A stretch of DNA of 64,000 bases from Clavelina lepadiformis (taxonomy: Eukaryota > Chordata > Ascidiacea > Aplousobranchia > Clavelinidae). The stretch spans positions 436,501-500,500 of the forward strand of contig NC_135246.1 in assembly GCF_947623445.1 (NCBI RefSeq), in the 5' to 3' direction. Shown one piece after another: positions 49,730 to 61,881 of this stretch (position 1 is the stretch's first letter; each line of letters opens with the position of its first letter). The notes under the pieces are model-generated. The model saw only the letters and a program-made list of their open reading frames with translations. It was not told the origin of the DNA and made no database searches. The position numbers and the translations under genes are program-made.

Positions 49730-52274
49730 ATGAATTTCAAACGTATAAAAATTGCAACTTCGAGAAGACGATTGTGGGCCCTTCTGGCTGGTGCAGTAAT
49801 CGGGATTATTTTGAACGCGTAAGTCATGTTTCGGTAATATTAAAGCAAGAATCTGGAATCTTAAATGGTAATATCATATGTGGAATTTTTCAGGAATTTG
49901 AAATGAAATATATTTTAACAGCATCGTTAACTGGTTATTTGTGAGTCCGCTTTGCTTCAAACGTATACGGGACCTGACACTCGTCAGATGCGGAGAACAA
50001 CGTTTTGATGGAAATGTGATTGCTAAGTTGTCAGCCACGAAGGGAATCTACATGCAAGAAATGCCAGAAGAGAGATCACCAATCAGTTTCTTGCTGCGCC
50101 CTACAGCGGTAGAAGAAATAGTTGAAAATTGTGAGTTTTGTGACAGTTTTCTCAGAAATGTTGAAGCTGTTTTCCGAAAACTACAAGATCCTGGTTTTCA
50201 TTAGTTTTGGTTTCAGACAACATTGTATACAATCCATTACTCAGCAGTTGAATCGTCATGTTATGAATTAGTAATTGTTTCTCAACCTTCAACCTTCAAA
50301 CAAACGTTACACAGTATTGGACATACAATAGTAGAAAACCAAACAGTACACTAATTATCAACCCTTATGCAACGTTAATAGGCGTTAACCAATAGTCCAA
50401 CACCATCGATTATTTTGTGTAAACGGACTTTTTTCACAGTGCATCTCGCACGGTGGAACATGGTCTACCTGGTCAAGTCCGCGGTCTATAACTGGGACAG
50501 GAGAGACGCTATTCGTCGAACATGGGGGTCGGAGAAAGTAGTTAACAGCGCCATATTTCAGGTGGTGTTTGTTCTCGGTAAAAGTGTGAACGGGACTTTC
50601 ACGGAGCAAATACAACTGGAATCTGAAGAATACGGAGATATCTTGCTGTGCAATGAGACAGACTCTGCTCAGTAGGTGTCTGTTGTTTGATATAGAATAT
50701 ATTTGTAATTTGTGTTAGTTTTTTGCTTCCCTAGCTAATCTGCGTTTACAACTCAGCTCGACTCAACGTAGCACAAGACTTGACAAATGACTAAAACTAT
50801 TTTATTTAAAATCAACTCGTCGTGTTCCAGACCTGGGCATGAAAGATTTCGTTTCGTTTTCAATGCCAGGTTCTTTGTTAATTTGAGTCAGTTACACACA
50901 CATTGATTTACTGTACATGTTTGAAGGTTTGTGTCCGAAAAAGTGGTAGCTGGCATGCAGTGGGCTTCCGAGGTCCTGCCGGAGAACTGGTTGTACGCTT
51001 CTATCGATGACGATTTTGTCGTAAATCCGTCCACTTTGACCGGGTACCTTGATTCTCTTATAAGTACCCACACGACAGTAAGCGGTGAAATTTGCTTCGG
51101 TGATCTTCCCATGGCTTGCGTCTATAACTACCAGTCCGCGGATCCTCCGGCCCGGGATGAAAACTCAAAGTGGTACATGCCGTTTGAAAATTACCCGGGA
51201 AATTATTGGCCGGTTTATTGCCGCGGTGGAATGTACACTACAAGTAGCAAAATGGTCAAAAACTTGTTCGAAAAATCGAAAAGGACTGCTCATCTTTATC
51301 TCGATGACGTATGGATCACTGGATTTATGCGTCGAAAGCTGAACAAGGGGGACTACAATATCGTGGTATGTATGTTCTGGTACAGCGTACATTTAAAGTT
51401 AGCAGCAGTATAAACTGCATGTATTTGCGCTGCTTGCACGACAAAAACCAAGACCGCCGAGATGAAACTTTTGCAAGGTTTAGTTCCTCTTAAGGTTCAG
51501 GCCTGTAACTAGCATGGGGTTAGGCAAGACTGGACCCCTCCTAATTAGAGACTGGACCCCTCCTAATTAGAGACTGAACCCCTCCTAATTAGAGACTGAA
51601 CCCCTCCTAATTGGAGACTGAACCCCTCCTAATTGGAGACTGAACCCCTCCTAATTAGAGACTGGATCCCTCCTAATTAGAGACCGGAGCCAATAAAGTA
51701 TCAACATTTTTGTCTATAAAAAAGTATTTCTAAGTTGTGAACGCCTCCTTAAATTTGTTGAGTACTGCTTGGACAAGAAAGCTACTGGTATGTTAAGGCT
51801 TTACAAGTCTTCACTTTTGCGACGAACCGATAAAGCTCCGGCTTAAAACAACATGGTGTTGTTTTTAATTCCGAAAGTTCGGTCAAATACTCCTTTGATT
51901 TGTGGTCGATAAAATTAGTTTTCAGTGAAGGACGTATTCATTTATTACACGTCGGATTGGTGATTGTGATATGAATAGCGTAAGACGAGCTTTTCCTAGT
52001 AGGCTGTACGGTTTTAGATATTCGACACTTCTTTGTTCTTGCTGTGTAGCTATTTGCAAAGACGTTTAAATAAATAGTGTTTATTTACTCTTTTTAGCCC
52101 GCTCCTTTGTCAGTTATGAGTGATCGTTCTTCCCACGGAGACCACGCGCTTGCAACGCAGTTGGTTAAACATTTGTGGGGAAATATCAACGACATAAAAG
52201 TCAATGTGACGAAAAGAATCCTGGAGGTTTGGAAGACTTATTCATTGAACAGAAGAGCACCGATGTGCGGTTAA
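49730..52274 (+). CDS. Family-31 beta-1,3-galactosyl/N-acetylglucosaminyltransferase-like
   Basis: Five exons: 49730..49818, 49922..50130, 50440..50671, 50927..51365, 52098..52274; 381 residues. A short basic cytoplasmic tail (FKRIKIATSRRR) precedes a signal anchor at about 15-36 (LWALLAGAVIGIILNA, split by intron 1), placing it in the Golgi. GT31 motifs: RRDAIRRTWG, VVFVLG, the metal-binding triad DDD at about 204-206, KWYMPFENYP and YCRGGMYTTS. The usual EDV motif reads DDV at about 303-305, a conservative change in a catalytic region. Several N-glycosylation sequons are present. Donor and acceptor sugars cannot be assigned. The start is fixed by the signal anchor. Confidence 0.88.
51526..51690. 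repeat. 22-bp minisatellite in the glycosyltransferase intron
   Basis: Seven or more near-perfect units of AGACTGGACCCCTCCTAATT plus two bases, varying at a G/A and an A/G position, in the last intron. Confidence 0.95.
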
Positions 52275-54235
52275 ACGGGAGCACAATATCGGTTCAGATC
52301 GTTTAGAAACGCAGTAGAATATGAACGTTTACATTTTGATTACACAAACTGTTTGGTACACCTCTCATTATTGCAGTATAAACTATGCACAAATTTCATA
52401 ACCTACAGTACTGTATGTCTGTGTTTGTTGTTACACGAAAACATTCCGTTCTTGCGTGTTGTTCCAAGTGAACGTCCTGCGTGTTATGGTGTTTTTACTT
52501 AAAAAGCTGTGACCCAAAGCCCCATCTGGATTATTAGCCCGGTTTCTCTTGTAATAAAAACACTTTGTTTAGGGTTGCAACGCAATAAGTACATATGAAT
52601 ATAAAACCCTTAATACATTCGACTTTTTGTGACGTTCACATTATTTATTCGTAAGTTACAAATAGAAAGTTGGTAAGAACTAAAGAAAAATGTGGTTATC
52701 AAAGTTTGCGATATGGACCAAGGTGGATAAAATGATTCTCGTCCAAGCTTCCACCTGAAAACAGTCGACAGGGAACTTCGAACATAAAGTCTGACATTTT
52801 TCTACAACAGCCTGCTCACTTTTTTGCACGATACCTGTAAACTATATATATTATTTGTATGACGGTTACTACTAAGATATATGTAGGAAACATCGATATG
52901 GAATTTTTTCAATATGATTTCTTGTTGCGCTTTTCTTGCTGAAGTTGCACCGTTAACTTTATTCATGTTGTTTGAAGCAACGCTCTGGTTTGACCCACAT
53001 TCCTTTATCGATTTTTCCCGCGAGTCGGCTAAAGATAGAAACCTGCAGTATTTGATCTTTTAACTGTTTTAATTCGCCCAAACCGCATAGTATTTCAGCT
53101 TTTTGGTACCATTGCTTCCTAATGCAGTTAGTTTTTATTCGATGAGCGTTGAACGATGCCCCCAATTGCTGCACTTCCTCTACACGGTTTTGACAATAGC
53201 TTGACGACAACACTACAAGGCAGGCTTTGGAAGTCACTGTTACTACAGTTCGACCTACGTACTGGTTACAAGCAAAACTTCTATGCATTTTGTCCGCTTG
53301 TATTTATAACTTGCCACGAAAGAACTTTTTCAAAATAACGGACATAATGACCGACGTGATGACGGACATGTAGACATCTTTTCTCAAAAGAAAATTGAAT
53401 TGACTTGTAATTTGAAAACTTCTTCGATTTCGGGCCGATGGTGGTGACATCACGAATTAACAACTTAAAACTCCTTCTCATGCATCATACAGCAGCATAA
53501 CTATGGGACATTCCGTGGTGCATCGGCTCACATTCCGAAAGAACATCCACTGGGAGTATTTGTGCATTGAGCGTCTCATCGTTTGAACTTAATTTTAATG
53601 CACTCCTGCAACGTTAGAGATGTGCGGCAAGCCTTGAAAGCCTGATGGAATTACTTTTTTCGGATCGTCGGAAAAACGTCAGGCTGGTTTCACGTCTGCC
53701 ATATCGTCCCAATTTCAAAACAAAATGGCCTCGACAAAATTATGTTAGACCCGTTGTGTTGAGAGACGCCGTGTACCAAGTTTCTGAAAGTTTTCCCTTG
53801 TGCTCTTCAAGCGCCAATGCAAATTGAAGAATTTCTTAATAGCACAATATGATGTTTGTTGTAATAATAATACAGTACATTGGCCCAAATAACTAAAACT
53901 TGTCTCCCTCTAGACATGTGACAAGCTTGGCCTAAGGATAGGTTACAATAACGTAACAATACAACAAGGTAACATGTAAAATATGGTTACGGTATTAACT
54001 TGCCATTGAATTCCCGTTTGGGGAAATATTGCAGTTGTTATTACCTTTCAGTATGGCCTGATAATCTCTATATTCGGAATGTCTTTGTTCCAAGTAAAAC
54101 CGTACGAGCCACGGTTATCGAGATGGCTTTTATTCCAGTTCCGATTGTCGCACATTTTTTATTTGTTCTATTAGTTTTTCTATCTACCTAAATTTAGAAC
54201 TATTCACCACTAAAACAGAAGCACGGGTCTTTAAG

Positions 54236-55013
54236 GCCTTGCCTAAGGGCATTGCACAATAAGTGCAACTGAGTATGGAACATTATAGCAAGCACTACGT
54301 AGAATTTTATTTCGGTCTCAAAAAGGTTATTTCATCTGTTCCCAGTAGGCTAAACGGCTTAAGGGCTTGCCTAAGGGCTGTGACGATTACGTCACGACTC
54401 ACGAGTTGTTTTGAGATGTTTGGAATTTAATTTGGGATCTTGTAATTCAGTGTTTACCAGACTTGAGTTTTCCTTAATGACGTCAGATAATTTCCTCGCT
54501 TGAACTGGTGTGTCACATATAAATACTGATGTAATGTTTTCAATCTTTCCTTTTCGTGTGACCGATTTCACTGGTTACTACAGCGCTATGTAACATTCAG
54601 TAAGCTTTGCCCGAAGGTGAAAACCTTTGTGTTATAATAAATAAAATGGGAACTTTATAATTTAGTAATTTGTATAGACAGAATTAAGCAACTAACAGCA
54701 TAGTCACGCAAATTTGAGAAATGAAAACTCATACCATCGAAGCAGAAGTAAAACAAGTTATCAACCATCAATCGTCCTCGCTCATATTCAAACAATTACC
54801 GCCAACATATGCGGTCGTTATGACAGATATGTTCCTTGTGTAATACTTCACACGAGTAGTGCACAAATGAATTCTTTTTGTCATAGGGCATTGCACAATA
54901 AGTGCAACTGAGTATGGAACACGGGCCACATTATAGCAAGCACTACGTTGAATTTTATTTCGGTCTCAAAAAGGTTATTTCATCTGTTCCCCGCAGGCTA
55001 AACGGCTTAAGTT
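54236..55013. repeat. 128-bp direct tandem repeat, second unit split by an insertion
   Basis: Unit 1 (54236..54363) and unit 2 (54364..54378 plus 54885..55013) share GGCATTGCACAATAAGTGCA, TATAGCAAGCACTACGT and GGCTAAACGGCTTAAG in order. Unit 2 is interrupted by the solo-LTR-like element after its first 15 bases. Confidence 0.85.
54379..54884 (+). mobile_element. Solo-LTR-like element, copy 2 (LTR retrotransposon relic, family unassigned)
   Basis: 506 bp alignable from end to end with 17938..18447: same TGTGACG start, same TTTGTCAT end, same internal promoter-like and AATAAA-type motifs. Flanked by a 5-bp duplication AGGGC. No internal coding region or second LTR nearby. Scattered differences from copy 1 suggest two independent, not very recent insertions. 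Confidence 0.65.
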
Positions 55014-56982
55014 ACTTTCGTTCTAGGGAATCTAGGCTATGATACCGGTTTTGTGCCGTAACCTCATGCCTCAAGAAAGTTTCCTGTTTATTGATATACT
55101 GTAGTTTAAAAAACCTCTCTTAGTTGTAAATGTAGTGAGAGGGCATTGAGAGAGCTATTTAACACCAATGCTGATAGGCTTACGGTACCATAAAAGATAA
55201 CAATAGATAACTTTTCGATTTCAGACCGAGACCAACAGCTACACAAATTATACTTTCGAAGCTCAGCTCCCAAAACGACCTCGTAGATCGAAATATAGAT
55301 AGACCCGATCCCACGAAAAACGTTTTCTATCGATTGACGACCGGAAAACAACATTTTTAATTATCAAAAGTAGAAAGCAGTAGACCTATAGATCTATCTG
55401 ATCAAGCTTGGGAGAAATATATGTTGCTGTTCGTCTTTTAACTTAAGCGGCGACAAAAGTAAATTTGCTCCAAGTTTTCGAGTCTCTCGAGATAACATTA
55501 CAACGACCAGTCTTGTTCCAGCTTGTGTTTAGCAAGCAAGCAAATGTTTCATGTTATCAGTCATTGGGTGGAAGTCACAGGCGAGTTGCAAAACGAAGCC
55601 TTTACCCAAGCAAATCAATACTGTTGGTATGATACCCATAGTGCTATCACATGGGATTCTACACGTGGGTTTCTTCTAGCCCTTATTCCCACGGAGTTCT
55701 CGTGCAGACTTGATGATATTTGTGTTCCATTTCGTGTGTTTAACAACAAGCGCTGCACTTCATTTTGACCGTGTTTATTATACACGACCCAGTTTTGACT
55801 ACTTCCGAATTACAACATTCGTACTACAGCACTCAGCGCGTTAGTTGTCAGTCGTTAGTTAGTACTTAGTAGTAGTAGTTGATGTTGCAGTCTGTCATTT
55901 ACAGTCTGTGGAATGCAGCTTTATTCCGTGTCCTGGAAACAGTAACTGTTTCGTTGAGAGTCAAAACAGATCAATATTCAAGACATTTGGTTCTGGTACT
56001 GTGATGCTCAACTAGGCTATCAGGAGTTAATGAACGCGCTATCAATGGAGTCAGATTAGCGAACAATCGTTCAACATTAGCGAACAATTAATAATTAACA
56101 ACAACTTGCAAACCCTAAGAACAGCAGCAGCACAGCACCATGACTCTGTAGCTAGCAGCTTAATTACTCACGCGCACCAAGTTTAAAGTTGGACGATATA
56201 AAAATCTCTGAACCCTAGCTACAGGAAACCGCCGATAAATTCGAGCTTTATTTATTCTATTGTATCATATTCTGCAACATAAACATGAAGCTAGACCCAC
56301 TCATATTGCAATTATGCATATACGCGTACTTACTGTAGCATGCATACTTGCACATGCTGTAAATAATTGGCGCCTATAACTTTGCAAAAGTTTGGCGTAC
56401 ATACTTTACGAATTTCAGCTAAGGAACAAAATCAAGACAAAAATTTATTCAAAAATATTGGAAAAGGATCAACAACATATTTACGCTTCGAACGATTCAT
56501 TCAGACTATTTTGAGCTTATTCTAATGATGGCATTTTTCTGTGGATCAATTCAAAAACAATTTTCCAAAATATTCAGAATATATGGCGACCAAGTTCAAT
56601 TATATTAAGTGTTAATTATTGATCAAGTCGCGAGATCATTTAAAACCGGAAGCGGTTGCAGCTATTTGCAACCAACTTTGTATATGTTCGTGTTTCACGC
56701 AGGCAGTTGTCAGACACTGGCGGAAGTCACTTTTTACTAATTTATTTAAGTTTTAAAATAGCTGAAAGATTATTTAACAAATTTAGGCTGGAGCAAGATT
56801 CAGTAAAAGGAAGAAATATTGCATCTATTTGAAAAAGAAGTAAAATTTCAACTTATTGTGTAAGTTGAGTTGTGAAATGATTTTGAAATCTTTCATCGAA
56901 TCATAATGAGATTCATTTTGCTTTCCAGCAGCTCAGTACAAGACGGAACCACCGACATATTTTGCGGACTCACCTTCACATT

Positions 56983-59564
56983 ATGACGTCATACGGCGAT
57001 CTGATGAAACTAAACAAGTGGGGTGTTATGGGGGTGTTGTTGATGTTGGTGACTCTTCTTGTATTTGCCGTCAACGAAAGAGTCAATGACAAGTTCGTTT
57101 ATGACACCATCATAACGGCGACAACGAATGATGAGACCGACATAATTTTGACGGTATGAGGAAGCTAATTTCAATATTTCCGAGTCAGTGTTTCACCTTT
57201 AACCTTTTCTACAGACCAATCAGAATGAGCCGTCGACGACACAGGCAGTGACGTGCGAAAAATGGCGTCACGTGGTTTATATCAAGACCCACAAAACAGG
57301 AAGTACAACAGCACAGAAAGCGATTAGTCGCTTCGGGGACAAAGGGTTTAAAAAGGTGACGTCACGGAAAACATCAGGGCTATGACGACGTCGTCATATT
57401 AAGTACATTAAAATATTTTTCATCTCATCTTTCATCTTTCTTAGATGCCTCGTCCTCGATGCACTCCTTTCGGAGGGGGATACCCGGGCCGCTTCAACTT
57501 CGATTTTACGCCATCAGGAAAGTTTGACGTCATAGATGGACACTTCCGGTACGATCCGGTAGAGTTTCAACGTCATATGCCCGAGGATACCAAGTATGAT
57601 GTCATAGTGGTGATCAGTCGTCATATACATGTATGACGTACGTAGGCTCTAAAATACTTAGAGATCTTGTTAATTTATGCATAAATGAAGGAGTCGCAAA
57701 TCTTAGGAAATCAATCCAAAGATTATCTAATTTTTTGAAAACAAATACCAATTTTTATAGATTTAACCCCATTATAGAGCATGTGAAAGCAAGATTTTTC
57801 AAAAAATTTGCATATTTATGTGGGTGGCAAAATTGGTTACCTTCTCAAATCATAGATCATAGAAATCATAGATGCTTTGATACGAATCGTTGAATCCTGC
57901 TACGACTTAACTTTTGTCCGCAGATACGTCACAATAATCCGGGAGCCGTGGAGTCATTTTCAGTCTTCGTTTAACTTCTATAAACCACAAGGGAAAAACG
58001 GCCCACAATGCCACGACAGCCCTATCAATTACGTCACAAAGGGTCGCGACGTGGACGTGCGGACGTTTGTGACGATGGCGGAGAAGGAACTCGGACCACA
58101 TGTGGCGTGGCACTTCAGGTAAACATTTGTGTGTGGTTTGGGATTGTTCATTGACAGTTCACTTTATAAGGAAAACTTTGCAGTCGCAAGAGGGAGAGAG
58201 AGAGAAAAACGAGATAACAAAGAGAGAAGAAAGAGAGAAAAACGAGATAACAAAGAGACAAGAAAGAGAGAGCAAAAGTGAAGAAAGAAAGAAATAGTTG
58301 ATGTCTAAAATTCAAAACGTCCAAGCAGGTAATACAGTGGAATTTTTGTAAAGGATCGTTTCTTGTGACAAGTCAGTCGAAGTGGGCAGTACCCCACTGC
58401 CAAATCGCGGTAAACCGCTGTGGTTTTCCAGCACCAGCGCCGGTGCTGTCGGTACTTTGAAAGAAAAGTACTAAATCCATGAACAAAATTATTTTTCAAG
58501 GATTTTTCGTCCAGATACTCGGTCATTTTCACGCGATTACTACAAGGTTTCGAGAAGTGCAATTATAAAAGTTTATGTTAATTAAAAATTACAGCAAATT
58601 ATTAACAGTTTTTCCTACAAATGTCTCATAAAGTCGCAAAGAGTGAAGGCAAATATGTTTTGACTTGGAAAATTGAAAAAGCAAAATTTTCACCGAGCAC
58701 CGAGAAAATACCGAAATACTTTTTTGAAACGGTACGGAATATCGGAACCAACGGTACAGTTTTTTCCAAGTACCGGTAACGTTACCAACGGTGCTTCCAA
58801 AGCAACCTCTGTAAGTAAATAACAGATAAATTCACAAAATCAAATTTCTTGACAAGCTTAAACTTACTTTTCAAGATTCAAAAATTATCAAGGTCATGAC
58901 CTTGGCCTTGACCCCATGATGCAAGATGACGTCATAATCGATCGCGAGATTCGCAAATTAGATGACAGCCTGGACCTTGTGATGATCATGGAATACATGG
59001 ACGAGTCCTTTATTCTCCTCAAGGTTAGAAATCGCTCCTTCGAATCTATTTTCCCACGCCTGGGAAGAAGATGACTTTGGATGTTTTCGTCACAGAAGGA
59101 GTTCTGTATGGATTGGAAAGATATAAATTTATCGGGGAGGAATGGGAGGAGGTACGAGAAGACGGCGCTCGATGCCAACCAGCAAGAAGCTTTCGACCGT
59201 CTTGAGAAAGTTGTAAGCCTAAAATACCATCCGCTGAACACAATGAACAACTTCATTCTTCTTAACACTCTTACTCTTGTTTAAGGACATCGCTCTCTAC
59301 AAACACTTCAATGCCACCTTTTGGAAGAAAGTTGATGCGTATGGCCGCCAGCAGATGGCGCAAGACGTCGCCACACTTCGATCTCTAAGAAAATCCCAAA
59401 AAATCAAGACCAGCCTCCAAAAAGAGCCGGGATATGGTCCACGCCAGTACAAACCTACCACCAAGCTAGAACTGACTGCGCGACTCAAATGTTTCGGCGC
59501 AAAAGCTTCTAAAGTGGCCGACTACATGCTGAAAAACGCAGGCGGTTGTTACGAGGAAGCATGA
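56983..59564 (+). CDS. Galactose-3-O-sulfotransferase (GAL3ST family)
   Basis: Seven exons: 56983..57153, 57215..57355, 57445..57593, 57924..58118, 58876..59023, 59096..59212, 59286..59564; 399 residues. Golgi type II enzyme moving sulfate from PAPS to the 3-OH of galactose on glycolipids or glycoproteins. Signal anchor at about 12-29 (WGVMGVLLMLVTLLVFAV). The 5'-phosphosulfate-binding motif is KTHKTGSTT (81-89) and the 3'-phosphate-binding motif is VTIIREPWSHFQSSF (156-170). The C-terminal part has the family pattern ALYKHFNATFWKKV. Length fits GAL3ST1-4 (about 420-490) at the short end. Start chosen at the first ATG before the anchor; it lies inside a TGACGTCA palindrome. Paralogue subtype not assigned. 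Confidence 0.92.
58188..58297. repeat. GA-rich tandem repeat in a sulfotransferase intron
   Basis: Two units of about 35 bp sharing GAGAAAAACGAGATAACAAA, set in a purine-rich run. Confidence 0.85.
58379..58806 (-). mobile_element. hAT-like relic related to the outer element at 20167
   Basis: Begins AGTGGGCAGTACC and, read in reverse complement, follows the same order of blocks as 20167..21063 (GGTAAC, GGTACTTGG, GGTTCCG, CGCGTGAAAA, AGTACCGAC). The other end is not clean. Lies in the intron between sulfotransferase exons 4 and 5. Confidence 0.5.
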
Positions 59565-60195
59565 TCGCCCACCTCAAAATACTCAAAGATACTGCTGCGT
59601 GTGACGTCATAATCGAAATAATGTCCTTCAAACTTTGGGCTCAGACCATAAATATCTTGTATATAACAACTAGATATCCAACTACCTTGCGCTTGTGCTT
59701 TAAGAAGTGAAGCCAGTATGTTATATATAAGATATCTATCGCTGAGACCCTTTTCCAGTTGTGGTCGCATAGACATCATAGTACAGGTTGATTTTACCAC
59801 CAGACATCGGTAAATTCGCACCAGGACGCAAAAATAAAGTTTTTTAACAAATGGGAGAAAGTTTTCTGTGCTAAGTTTTTATGTACGACTAAGATGTCTA
59901 TGGTTTGGGAAATCCATGTACGTCCGTGGTGAGCTTTTTAAAAATGTTACAACGGTTACAACTTTTTCGCAACTTTCTTCGATCTGTGACGTCGCTTTTT
60001 TCTGTGGGTTTTGAAAAGTTGTAACGAAATCTTATGGTTCAGTCTGGGTTAAACTAGAACTAAGTCGTCCGTTAACTTTAAAGTGAGGGCAAGTCCAAAA
60101 ACAAGTTGGCCTTAAATCAAAGAGGAGTTATCGGTAAACATATGGTGAAAGGATTTTTAATAATACATGGTGGTTAATCAGTTGTCGCCTTAAAG
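59565..60195. other. Sulfotransferase 3' region
   Basis: AATAAA near 59834 probably ends the gene. Contains near-inverted ATATCTTGTATATAA / TTATATATAAGATATC sequences at about 59650 and 59722 that could form a hairpin in the 3' untranslated region. Confidence 0.5.
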
Positions 60196-60536
60196 CAGGG
60201 GCGGGCAACTTCTTCGGTCGGCGGGCCTGATATGAGAAAATGAAGTACTTGGCGGGCCGGATTCCTGAATAGATTGGAACGCAGCTTTGTCTTATTAATG
60301 TTCATGGTCGAAAATGTTTGCTCACAAATGTATGTAGACCCGAACAGAACAAGTAGATTCATGGCCATCTTTCTCAGGTTGGCAAACTTGGACTTATTCA
60401 GTGACGCAATACAGGGATTGCGGCAGAATGTGGCCGCAGGCCACATTATCATGTAAGACCGGAAACTGTCTGCGGGCCGCTCAAAATCCCGTCGCGGGCC
60501 GGATCCGGCCCGCGGGCCGTATGTTGCCCACCCCTG
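60196..60536 (-). mobile_element. hAT deletion derivative with transposase C-terminal fragment
   Basis: 341 bp with termini CAGGGGCGGGCAAC and GTTGCCCACCCCTG-like, flanked by an exact 8-bp duplication CCTTAAAG (60188..60195 and 60537..60544). The minus strand encodes a piece that looks like the hAT dimerisation domain (STYICEQTFSTMNINKTKLR), so a larger autonomous element was internally deleted. Subterminal GCGGGCC blocks. Confidence 0.87.
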
Positions 60537-60544
60537 CCTTAAAG

Positions 60545-61881
60545 GCTTAAATAAGCGGCAGAATCGTAAATTCATCGCTTAATTGTGATGGCTCTTATTA
60601 CGTCACAATCATATAAACAAAAGCATATAAAACTAATGGGTTTGTTTTTTTATTCGTTTTTTTATGGTTTTACGTTTTATTTTAGTAGATATGGTTTTTT
60701 CGTACGTTTTTAGGTGATTGCGCTTTAAAAGTGAGTTTAAACCAAGCGATTGCTGGTTAGTGGAGTACACAATGCTCTATGTCGGGTTTCCTTTATTGAG
60801 CCACGACACATGTTTTACATTAGAAATGTCACGCCGTACACCACCGAGCAAACATATCACAAAACAGTATAAATGACAACATGAAATAAAAATGTAGTCT
60901 CAATTTACCAGCTCAGTGTGAAAATCTATAACATTTGTCAACGAATAATTCCCAAACTATTTCCACAATAACTTTTCCTGATGTATATCAAAGCCAGGGA
61001 ACCGGGTGTAGGATGACGAGCACGTTTTCGTGATTAATGAGTTGTAATGACTTCCCGGAGTTCCGGCACAAGGACACAAGGCAAGATTCGTATGTTGCAG
61101 CACGAGATGTCCTTCTATGAAGGCTGGAGATGCATTTACGGTTAGATGTGAACCCTCGAACATTCTTAGGGAAATAGCTAAGAAACATAACGCCACTTGT
61201 ATAAAAACAGTAAAGTGAACAGCACTTTATAATGTGGTGAAAGTGAATGTAAAAGATTGGTGGCCAATGGGCCTAGCTACCATTTTGTAAGCTTAGGCTG
61301 TAGCCTACATTCCTACAGAGATTTCACGAAGAGGGTATTATTAGAAGAAACAAATATTAGCCAGGGAAAAGGAAGCATTCGCTCGAAAGATAACATATGC
61401 GGCGGCTCACAGACTGTTGCAGACGTAATAGGAAAGTTGAGCTTCATAAAACTTTCATATGACTAGAACTGTACCTCTAATGAGATACTGGACAGGTTCA
61501 ACAGTTTCGTGAAAAAAATGATCATTTTGCCAATCCTTGAGGTTGATCGGATGATGAGGTTGACGGCGCTGCCGTCTCCTGTTTAGTTGAAAAGTTGCCT
61601 CGTTTTGGCATATTGGGCTTATTCAGCAAGGGGTAGCGTTTCAACGCAAAAGTTAGACAGTTTTTTCGCTTCTTTTTTGTAAATGCTTAGTCGGTTCAAT
61701 ATTGAAGCATGCAAACCGTGACGTATAACTTGGTTACAATTTATGATTAGCCTATCGACTATGATAATATTAACCAGATTTTCTTATTAGGCTACTTACA
61801 AATGCGTAAAGGCCTAAGCTAAAACTATCAGATACAACCAATTAAGAAATTAAGTTGAATTTGACTCATTTTAACAAAAAA
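60545..61881. other. 5' flank of the transporter gene
   Basis: Open frames in two minus frames around 60957..61196 have no recognisable family. Nothing else seen. Confidence 0.5.

Larger units (their letters stand above)
52275..56982. other. Gene-poor interval between glycosyltransferase and sulfotransferase
   Basis: 4.7 kb. AATAAA near 52553 may end the upstream gene. Holds the second solo-LTR-like element and the tandem repeat it interrupts. Other open frames are short and unrecognised. Confidence 0.6.

Noticed and set aside
59549-59821. 90-codon minus frame after the sulfotransferase
   Set aside because: Lies in the sulfotransferase 3' untranslated region with no family match.
60174-60575. 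133-codon minus frame as a host gene
   Set aside because: Falls in a hAT element with perfect target duplication; only a transposase fragment.
60957-61196. Two overlapping minus-strand frames
   Set aside because: No domain recognised and neither has supporting splice sites. Left as possible but unsupported.
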